Shown here piece after piece: positions 32,543-43,300 of a stretch of 64,000 bases of DNA. The notes under the pieces were generated by a model. That model was given only the letters and a program-made list of their open reading frames with translations, was not told the DNA's origin and ran no database searches. The stretch is from the IMG/VR virus record IMGVR_UViG_3300017667_000009, positions 1-64,000 of that record; one strand, 5' to 3'. Position numbers and translations under genes: made by a program. This DNA comes from a virus. Every line of letters starts with the position of its first letter. Position 1 is the first letter of the stretch.

Positions 32543-34335
32543 ACGCAGGAGAAGCAGTCTTTCAAGGTCGCGAAGGCACTGGGTTAGCCCAAATCCTACA
32601 TTGGCAAGACGCCAAGTCCATTAATGTTCCGTGGCAGCAAATTGCCATGCAGAAAGCCAATGAAAGAAGGTTGGCTCTTGAGCAACAAAAAATGCGTGAT
32701 GATTATGTGGACAAGCTTAAAACCATGAAGCACGAGGGGCGAGATTACTTTGCTGAAGAGGGAACTGCCGACATTCAAAACTATTTAGCCAATTATTCAA
32801 CAGCTCTAGGCCAATCTAACGACATTAACTCCGCAGGCAAGGCCACGGTTGATCAACTCAATGAAATTCAACAAAACCAGGCTAAGCAAAAAGCTTCCGT
32901 AGAACTTGAAAAACAAGTTGAGCAATCGATAAAAGCCGACCCTTTTGCAGACGATGAATTTGCTAGTACAAAAATTAAAGAGTACAACTATCCCATAAGC
33001 AAGAAGACAGCAGACCTCAATATGGAGGGGCTTAACAACTTAGTTGGAAGTCCGCGCGTTTTCGATAAATCTAAATATGTAGAGGCCTTTGTAAAACCGA
33101 TTAAGGAAATGGCCGCCACACAAAACTACCAGGGCCTAATGAATACCCCTCTAGGTCAGTATGTGGTTATGGAAGGTAATAAGGCTCGATTCGGGACTAT
33201 AAAAGACGGAAAAGCCGTTGCTGAAATTCCCGAAGGACTGATTGATGTGGCTCTAAATGAAAGGTATTCAGACAGGATTCGCTTTGACCTAGCAAAACAG
33301 CAAATTCAACAAGGTTACACCGATAAAAACGGAAACAGAATACCTCCAGACCCAACAGTTAATGAAAAACTAGAGGGTGATTATGGTGACATACTTCAGA
33401 GGTTTAATGAAATACGCTACGACAAGCAATACGCTCCAATGGTTCGTGATCAGGTGAGAAAAGACCTTTCCGCATTTAACCAAATCACAGAAAGAGACGC
33501 TATTTCAGGCAGTATGAAATACCCCTCCGCAAGAAATGGTTACGGAAACCAAAACACCGCCCCGAAAATAAGCGAAGGCACGGTAACACGAATCTCAAAA
33601 GATGCCAACACAGTCTTCAAAAACAACGGACTGGTAGCGGTAGAGGGGCCATCGGTCGATCTTCAGGGGATGCTAAAGGCATCCGATCGAAAACTAACAC
33701 TGGCAGACAAAACCGGAGACCTGATCGGGTTCGGCCCAGATCCAAACACCGGGAAGAAATCCATTATCCTTCGTGGTAAGGAGAATAAATTCACTGGTAA
33801 GTATGATATCCAATACGCACCGTTTGATGAGGCCAACCGAAATGCGATCGTAAAATACAACTCAAGTCTTTCCAAGGTTGCAGATGAGTACTCTAAAATG
33901 CCAGAGAAGAACTATCATGTAGACGATGAAAAGATAGACGGGGTAGTTGAGCAGATTAAGACCGCTGTAAAAGCAGGTAAGGACGATAGCGACACCACAA
34001 CTAAATTGCAACAAGTGTTGAGCGAAAACGGAATTAAAGTTCCCGCAGATATGATTGAGGTGGATAAGACCATGTTTGGCAAACTGGGAACCGATGACCT
34101 GAAAATCAATGGCGAGAAGTTTCCTATGAATGAGAAGGGACTAGCAGAGCTGAGGCGCTACATAATTAACAACGACATTAAAGGCGATAATCCTAAAATG
34201 CAGTTCGTGAAGGAGAGAGGGGCTCAAAAGGAACAACCAGCAAACAATCAAGAAGACTTTGATACCCAGTGGTCAAAACTTAAACCTGGAGAAACCCTAG
34301 TGGGTCCAGACGGCAAAACCTACAAGAAAAAATAA
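32539..34335 (+). CDS. internal virion protein
   Basis: 598 aa, charged, helical, without membrane segments. Long coiled-coil near residues 30-170 (QKANERRLALEQQKMRDDYVDKLKT, QNQAKQKASVELEKQVEQ), a more globular centre (about 310-460), and a C-terminal tail with PGETLVGPDGKTYKKK, a short motif seen at the end of ejection proteins. Between a small ejection protein and the giant polyvalent protein, it most likely makes part of the internal core. Not recognised in detail. Confidence 0.6.
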   Translation: MNAGEAVFQGREGTGLAQILHWQDAKSINVPWQQIAMQKANERRLALEQQKMRDDYVDKLKTMKHEGRDYFAEEGTADIQNYLANYSTALGQSNDINSAGKATVDQLNEIQQNQAKQKASVELEKQVEQSIKADPFADDEFASTKIKEYNYPISKKTADLNMEGLNNLVGSPRVFDKSKYVEAFVKPIKEMAATQNYQGLMNTPLGQYVVMEGNKARFGTIKDGKAVAEIPEGLIDVALNERYSDRIRFDLAKQQIQQGYTDKNGNRIPPDPTVNEKLEGDYGDILQRFNEIRYDKQYAPMVRDQVRKDLSAFNQITERDAISGSMKYPSARNGYGNQNTAPKISEGTVTRISKDANTVFKNNGLVAVEGPSVDLQGMLKASDRKLTLADKTGDLIGFGPDPNTGKKSIILRGKENKFTGKYDIQYAPFDEANRNAIVKYNSSLSKVADEYSKMPEKNYHVDDEKIDGVVEQIKTAVKAGKDDSDTTTKLQQVLSENGIKVPADMIEVDKTMFGKLGTDDLKINGEKFPMNEKGLAELRRYIINNDIKGDNPKMQFVKERGAQKEQPANNQEDFDTQWSKLKPGETLVGPDGKTYKKK

Positions 34336-37300
34336 TGGGCAAAAAACTCAAATGGACTCCACCGGCCGATGCAGTCGCAGTTGAGGATAATCCAGTTAAA
34401 TGGACGCCTCCTCAAGATGCTGAGCCTGTAATGGCCAATGGCCTCACCGAAGAACAAGATAAGCAGAAGTCGCTCGCGGAGTTAACCACACCCAAAAAAA
34501 CAGGCCGCGAAGCCGAGTTAGAAAGTGCCTCCGCCTTTGTAAAGCCTTTTGTAGACTTTGGTAAAAAGGCATGGTCAGCCCTTACCGACATGCTGCCAAG
34601 CGGGGTAGCCGCGGGCGAAGCGGGTATGATGCGCTCTAAAAACGCATTCGAAGATAAAATTGTAAACGAAGCCTACCCTTCAACCTCAACACCAGCCGGG
34701 CCAGTGGCGCCATTTGTTACGGACGAAATGCGCAAAGCGGCCATTGAAAACTACTCTAAAAAAGTAGGCGCAGACTCATTTCAAAAAGAAAAGCAAGGTT
34801 TTGAAGGTGCCATTGATACCCGAAAACTAGGCTTGTTAGATTACTCCCGTCAGCAAGACAAAGAATCCGCAGAAAACACAAAAGGCGTAATTCAAGACAC
34901 GAAGGATATCAAAGATATTTCGACCGCTGCATCTTACGTGGCGGGCGCAATGGGTAATGTCATCGGTCTGGCGCCAGCAATGGTAGTTCCTATATTTCCC
35001 TATCTTATGGAAAAGGGAGAAGCGTACAAAGGTGGATTGTCAGAAATCGAAAAAGCCACTGGTAAATCGGAAGAGCAAATCCTGAAAGAAGACCTCGACA
35101 AAACAGCCAGAGACAATTCAGATATAAGCGGTGCTGTTAATACCGCCCTGGAAGGACTGGGTACTCTTTCTGTATTCGGAAAGTTCATACCAAAATCTCT
35201 CTCTGTAAAACTCATTACCAAAATATTTAAAAGCCGGTTTGGTGGAATTACAGCTGGGGCAATTGGTGAAGGTGGAACGGAAGCAATACAGGCGCTAAAT
35301 ACCAAACTAGCCGCTAAGATGTCAACCGGTAAGTACAATGATATTTTTGAGGCCGCTAATGATTTGACCGATCAGGAAATTGAAGAGATAAAGCAAGAAG
35401 GATTTGCAGGTGCCGTAGGTGGAGGAGGAATGTCTGCAACATCGCAGTTAATTAGTAAAAACGAAAATGAACCGAGTATTGAACCAACAACTCAGGAAGC
35501 GCCTAGTAACCCTGTTCAACGCCCTGAAGAAGCGGCCCAACCAACAGTTGTTCAACCAGTACAACCAAGTGCTCAAGAAGTTGCAAAACCAGTAGAAAAT
35601 ATTAATTTAGCACCCGATGGAAAAGAAAATAAAGTTGACCCCGAAGCACGAGGAGCACAACAAGAAATCACTGGAATCAGTCAAGAAGATGCCGAAAATG
35701 TCACCCGAGGAGTTCAAGAAGCAAGCCCAACGACTGAAGGCGCACAGAGAAGCGAACGGCAACTAAAAAAAGATCAAGATCAGGAGCTTGAGGCCTACGC
35801 CAAGAAAACCGGAACTTTCATTGAAGATCCTAAAGAAGCGTTTGGTGAAAAACTTGCCGGTGGTGCCGAGCAAGATGTTTACCTAAGCAAAAATGGCGAT
35901 AAAGTCATAAAGGTAAACGGCCTCACAAATCACGGTGGATGGGCAGACTTTTGGGATAGGCTTACACTTCAAAAAGAACTTTTCCCCAGCACTGCATATA
36001 ATTTAATTGGCTTTACAAAATCAGGTGGTAGGCTGTCTGCTATCTCAGAGCAAAACCGAATAATTGGTACCGAAGTACCCCGTCAGGAATTAATTCAAAA
36101 CCTTGCCGAAAAAGGATTTTATCAAATCCACCCAGAAGGCTCACCCGGTCAGAATCAATTCTACAATCCGGAGTCAGGTGTAAGGCTTAGCGATGTTCAT
36201 AGCGAAAACGTACTGAAAGACGCTGACGGAAACATTCAGTACATCGATCCTATGCTCGACCGCGAAAATCCTTTCGTGGATGAAGAAAGCCAAAAGTATT
36301 TCAACGAGCAGAAGGCTAAATACGCAGAAGAAATAAAACCGCAAAGCCCCTCCGCGATAGAAGGGAAAAAACCAATCTCTACAACCGATGGCAAAGTCAA
36401 CCAAGGGGGGCAAGGGCGGCAAGAAGGGCTGCTAACTCCACAAGAAAAGGGAGAGGTTAAAAAAACCTCTCCTGTTTCTAATTTAGTCACCGAAGGTATT
36501 GACGACCTAAAGGAAATTGCAAAGGCAGAAAAAGCTACCCCACTCACCGATGAGCAGGAGAAGCAAGCTATTGAAATTGCCAAAAAGTACAATAACGAAG
36601 TAAAAAATCCTTCCAAGACTGGTAAGGAAGTGGTCATAGCTAATTCTTTCGAAGAAAGTATAAATATTGGCAAATACGGAGACAAAAACGCCATCCGTCC
36701 GGGTATGGCTAAATCCTACAAGATCAGCAAAAGCGGAACGCCAATAGACAAAATTGCTCAAAAGGCTAGTCATTCCTTTGATGGCTCCGAAACATCTATT
36801 TCCCCTGATGATGTATGGCAATTTATGGTGGACCACAACAGTGGACCTAATACAATCTACACTCCCGCAGGAAACCCAGTACTAAAAGACCTATCAGATC
36901 AATTCACCAAAATAGCCGGCAAGGGGATTAATCGAAAAACACTTAAAGCTTTCTTGTCTAATATGGCCGAGAAGTACGGTTCTATTGACAGCGTTGGGCG
37001 TTTTGTGGATAAATATTACGTGGATGGCGTATTGGATGTTGAAAAAGTAAAAAAAGACATTGATAATGATCCTGATTTCCAAGAAAATAACCAACTTAGC
37101 GATTACGAATTTCAACTTTTAACAGAAGATATTTATGGACAACAAGAGCAAGGCGGAGAATTACAGCCAATTCCTGGTAACCTCGATCAACAGGGCGGCA
37201 GACAAGAGAGCAAGACTGGCACAGAAGGAGGAGCGATTCAGGCAGAGTTTGGGGATCAGACTACAAGTGCCGAAGAGCGAGTCGCAGAAATAACTTCTCA

Positions 37301-40300
37301 GCCACTCACGCACGTTCCCGGCCTAAATATGGGCAAGGGGCTTGTCTCGGGCACATACCTAAGCACCGAAAAAGATAACAGGTACGAAGGCACTCCGCAG
37401 AAGGCAACCGTCAAAATAAAGAAGCCATTTGTATTTAAGGATGAGAATGCAATCATTCCGCTACGAAACAAAATCCTTCAAGAGAACAAAGATAAATTTA
37501 CGGCAGACGATCTCGAGAATCCGTTTGGCGAACTCGAATCGATAGATGACCTTAATGATGCCGGTATAGATAAGCTGGCCGAAATGGTACGTGAGCGTTT
37601 ACGTACCGAAGGTTTTGATAGCGTTTACCTCCCCTCTACCGAAACTCAGGAAGGTGAACTAATCGTGTTCGATCGTGAAAACGTAGACATTGAAGCCGGC
37701 TTGCAGAAAGTAGAAGAAGGCTCCCAAGAATTACTTGGCCCATACCAGTTAGAAGCCCTGCAACGGATAAATAAAGCTCAGGGAGACTTACTGGCAGCCG
37801 AAAAAGCGTACAAAGCAAAAAAAGATACCCTCGCAAAGTCAATTACCGAAGATCAAATTGATATATTCGGTAACCGTAATGGCGATGAGGGGAAATTGTT
37901 CCAACAGAGCGCAGCAGACCGTGATCAAGTCAAAAAACAACTAGACGAGCTTCAGCGCAGAGTAGACAAAGCAAGGCAAGAACTAGAGTCCGCCAAAAGC
38001 AGTTTAAAGAAAGCAATCGAGGCCGATAAAAATAGCTTATTCAAAGATGAAAAAACCAAAAAAACAACCGAAGGAGTACCCTACCTCTCAAACCCTTCCG
38101 CCAACTACGGCACAGGTAATTCCTCCGTACAACGGAAAGATTCACCCAGTAACGGTATCGGTTCTTCAATAAAGGCCGTTTGGAATAAGTTCAAAAACAT
38201 TCAGTTTACCGGCACTACTCGGGTAACATCCGCAGCAGACGTAGCCGACATAATGAGGCTACTCGAAGATAAATCGGTAGAGCACTCATTTGCCGTTCAC
38301 GTAGACCAAGACGGCAATAGCCACATTCAGTTTCTTTCCCTTGGCGTAACCGCGGGAACGGTAGTAGATGCTAAATTAGTTTTAGCAGGAGTAACCAAAT
38401 TCAATTCAAAGAAGGTGTACCTGGTGCATAATCATCCTTCTGGAAATCTTGACCCTAGCCAGTCAGATATTGTCCTTACCAACAAGATAAAAAGCGGACT
38501 TCAAGACATTGGCGTAGATTCCGAGCACCTTATCATGGATACCTACAAAAAAGAGTACACTATCATAAACGGAAAAAACTCAAAACAGTATAAGCGGAAA
38601 GATCGTCAGGATGGAGTGCCATTGGAAACTCATATAATGGATGAGCAAACTATCTTAAAAGTCCCCCAAACACAAATTAAAGACTCAAGAGATATAGCCA
38701 CGTTTGTCCAGCAGCTTCAGTACACCGCCATGCCAAAGAATGCGGTAATACTACTTAATATAAAAAATCAAATAGTTGGCAACTACGTGTTTCAAGATGG
38801 CATTGACCTAAAACAATTAACTCAATGGATAGGCGAATCCGCCACCGTTATGTCAGTTGTTTTTTACGGTAATCAAAATAACACTCTTCAGGTAAATCAA
38901 GCCACGAGCACATTAAAAAACCTAGATGTTAATGTGTTGGATTATATCGTAACCGGAAGCAACAGCCAAAGCATACAAGGGTATTATAAATCCATGAGTG
39001 ACGGAACGCTCCGTGAAGATCAGGAAAAATACGGCACCAACAATGTAAACAACCCAGACCGCAAGGCATCTATTAAAAACGCCTTACTCAAAATTGCCAA
39101 GGGATTAATTCAGTCTAAGCAAGCAACTCCAGATAACGTAATCGAAAAATTACGCGAATACCTTAAAGGAAAAAGATTTGGCGTGACTGCTAAAGAAATA
39201 GATCAGTCTATAAAATCATTTAATAGATACGATAAGGAAAAACTCACCGAATTTGCAGAGTTCGTAAAAAAGGAAGAGGGAGATCAAGTCACTGATAAAA
39301 AAAGCGTTCAAAAAGTAATGCAAGATGTGTTTGGGCTATCCGAAGAAGAATCCCAGTCCACCGCTGAGGTTTACGATGCCGTTCTTTCCGCTATTGCCAA
39401 TAGACAAGGCACAACGCTCGAAGAGCAATATCAAAAGATTAAATTCAGTAAAGCCGATAAGGAGTTAGCTGATGCATTAGCGCAAAACCCAGCCGTTAAA
39501 TACCAGATTTCACTCTTCCACTCAAGCCCATATCTGTTTGATAAATTTCGCTTGAGTGAAGTTGGCAAAGGTGTTGGTCAACAAAAACTAGGATACGGAC
39601 TGTATTTCTTAGATCAGGAAGGGCCAACAAGAGGTTATGCAACCTATCCATTTGTTTCAAAAATACTCCCTCAATTTTTCAAAAAATACAAAGCCGGAAA
39701 GATAGATGTTGCCGAACGATTAGCCTATGACTTTGGAGGTGATCTTGCGATATATAAAAATCAGCTGGCAAAAGAGGGTAAAAAACTTTTTGGGGCGAGT
39801 CAGGCAACGAACGAGTTATCACAACTGGAATCACTTGAGCAAGAAATAAATAAAAGAGGTTTAGGCACCTTCACATACAAAGCCAGCGCCCACCAAGGCA
39901 AGTCTCCCGATCAATATGACTACTTGGATGGGAATACCCCGTTAACTGCAAAGCAAGTCGAAAAACTTGCCAACTCCGGTATTTCAGTAGAAGGCATGAC
40001 TGGCCAGCAGGCGTATGATGCAATCGCGAAGGAAAGAGGAGGCCAGAAACAAGCGTCTGAGTTCTTATTAGAAAATGGAATTGATGGCATAACCTATTCC
40101 GATGAGGCTATGTTTGTAGACAAATCTCGCGCTAAAGGAAGCAAGGTTTATGTGGTGTTCGATGATAATGCGGTTTCCATAGAGGAGACAATAAAGTTTC
40201 AGCGTGACGCAGAGAGGGTCAAAGGAGCCATGCGCGACATGATGAACGGACAGGCAATTATTTACGCGCTAACCAATCCAGATGTCTCCACACCGGTTCA

Positions 40301-43300
40301 TGAACTCGCGCACATATACGAGAATTATTTAAGCTCAGCAGAACGTAAGGATATTTTAGAATGGTCAGGTCAAAAAGAATGGAACGTTGAGACAAGCGAA
40401 AACTTTGCCCGTGGTTTCGAGCAGTATTTGAAAGATGGACAGGCGCCTAATTCCAAATTACAACAGGCATTCGAAAACTTCAAAAAGTGGCTAAATGATA
40501 TCTACCAAAATATCAATCCGTCTAAGATAGAATTAAACGCAAAGATGAAGGGAATCTATGCGCAAATGACGGATGTAAAAGCGTCTGAAAATAAAAGTCA
40601 GAAGCAAAAACCAGCACCCAAATCCGCAGAAAGTAATCAATCCATAGAATCCTCTAAAAAAGAACGGACTATTGCCAAGCGGTACCTGTCAGATGAATCC
40701 GTATCTGATGAAGTTAAACAAGGTCTTTCCCAAGAGGGCCGTTACTACATTCCCACTACTGATTTAACTCGCCAGGCCGAAGCCGATGCATACATTGAAG
40801 AAAAAGGCATTGATCAGTCCATTGCAGATATTACAGATCCTAACAACGGATTGTCTGATCAAAATAGAATATTTATTGGTAAGACTATTTACGCTCAGCT
40901 CAAGCAGGAGGTAAAAACATCCGAAACACCCAACGCGGTAAGGGATAAAATTAACCGGTTAGTAGAGGAAATCGCCAAACTAGGCACTAGGGCTGGCCAA
41001 ACAGTGCAGGCCTTTGCCAATATGTTTGCCTCCGATGCCGAACAAGTAGCTTACTCTCTCACAAAAGAGTACAACAAAAGCCGTAATGAGGCCCTAGACA
41101 TCAACAAGGCCAATGTAGATGATCTCATTTCTTTAATCCTAGATAAAGCCCCAAAAGAGGCGCTGCAGTCACTATTGAGCGATCCCCGAATTAAAGCAAT
41201 CCTAGACGAGTCAAAAAAATCAGAAAACCTCCGTCAGTCCAAGCGTAAACAGTTCACTCAAAAAGTACTTAATAAACTTGACGAAATTGAAAAGCAGATT
41301 GATGATAGCATTAAAAGTGGCCGGGTTAATTTAGACTTTTCTATGGGCCTACTGCCGCTGACTTACAAGGCAGCGATTAATACTATTCGGTTAGCGGTGA
41401 AAGCCGGAGATAGCCTAGCTGATGCCGTTGAGAAGGCAATAAACGAGGTAAAGCAAAACAATAAAGATTGGGATGAGTCCGACTTCCGCAAGCAATTTGC
41501 ATCTGATATTAAAGAGGAGCGCAAGGCCGATCGCAAAACCCTGTTAGAATACCTTCAGGGAGAGAGTTTTAAAGACCTGGCCATTGGGCATTACAAAACC
41601 CTAAATTCTAAAAAGCAAGAACTTCAGGAGGCGTTAGAGAAAGATTTAGAGCCCAGTGAAGCCAAGCGATTAATGGACACGCTCGAAAAAATAGTAGGCG
41701 AAAAGCGCCAGAAGCTAATTGAGCAAAAATTTGGATCTAAACTATCACTTCCAAAAAAGAAGAGATTGGTTAAGCAAATGGCCGACAAGATCAAAGAATT
41801 TACAGATTTAGGCGTTCTTTCCGATAAGAAATTAAGAGATGCTTATCTGGAATCCATCGAGCTCCCCGCTATCAGCGATGAGCAAAGTAAAAAACTTGAA
41901 GAGTTAGTGGAAAGAGCCGAAGCAAAGCCAATGGGCTGGCAGCGTTTCGAAGCCGTGCAGGACATTATCAGGTACCATCAACAAGTTACCCCTTTAAGTT
42001 GGGGCTCAGTGGTTGAAAGCATCTGGTATGCCAATATGCTTTCCAGTCTTTCTACCCACAAGGTAAACTTCGAGGCCAACGCAGTTCGCACCATGGCAGA
42101 AACATTTGTTTCCTCCGTGCAGTCTGTAATTGAGTATAAGAATCCAAAGGTGGCATTCAAAAACATCTCTTTCCAACTCAAAGGTTTGGTAGAGGGGTAT
42201 AATAGAAATTTGAAGGAGGCGGCTAACATTTTAAAGAATGGCTACTACCCTGTAAAGTCAAACAAGTTCGAAGGCTTTGCGGGGGTAAAGACGTCACAGG
42301 CATCTGTTTTGGAGGTGCTTAATAAAAAAAATCCTCTCAGCTGGTGGAGGTACGTTGGCAGGTTACTAACCGCTACTGATATTCTCTTTTATGGAGGGTT
42401 GAAACACATGCGGGCGCACCAGCTTGCTTTCCGAGAAGCGTATAGCAAAAATCAAAATACGTTCGATAAAACCACGTTAGCGAAAGCAAACGAGTTAATA
42501 GGCAGGACCTCCATTCAATTAAATGCAGCCCAAACCCGTGCAGAGTCCGAAGGATTAACTGGCAAGCAGAAGAACAGAAGGATATATGAGATCATGGAAC
42601 AGTCATGGTCCGAACTTAACCGTGAAGACGCGACTAGCTTTGCGGTCAAAGGAACGTATAACCATGAGCCAGAAGGCGTAATGGGGTTATTGTCGAGCAG
42701 TATTAGCACCCTCACCACCTCAGTCCCTATCGTTAAAACAGTAGTCCCTTTTACACGGGTAATTTCTAACGTAGTTAATGATTACCTGGACTACACCCCT
42801 TGGGGACTTGTGCGCGCAGCAAAAGGAGGTATGGGAATACCAACCAAGCCAAGCTATTCTAAGTTTACCGCAGAGGAGTTACTGAGGGAGAAGATCAAAG
42901 CCATATCGGGCTCAATGGCAATGGTTACTCTGTACGCCATGAGCCAAAGTGAAGATGATGACGAGCCCTTGCTCGAGATCACCGCAGACGGCACCGGTAG
43001 TTTTAAAAACAATTTTGAGCTGGCTAGAACTGGCTGGAAAGAGTACACCGCTAAGATAAAAGGCACTGATATTCGTTTCGATTATCGCAATACTCAATTA
43101 GCCATTCCTTTTGCTGTTATTGGTTACATCAACGATTCCAGGAAGTACAAGAAAGATGAGATGAACGATACCCAAATCGGACTTATCGTTTCAGGAACAT
43201 TCCACTTTATTTCAGATCTATCTTTCCTTTCCGGAATGTCAGACTTCTTTCAAATACTTAGCGATGATAAAAACTTTGGAGACAAGATCACCAAGTTTGC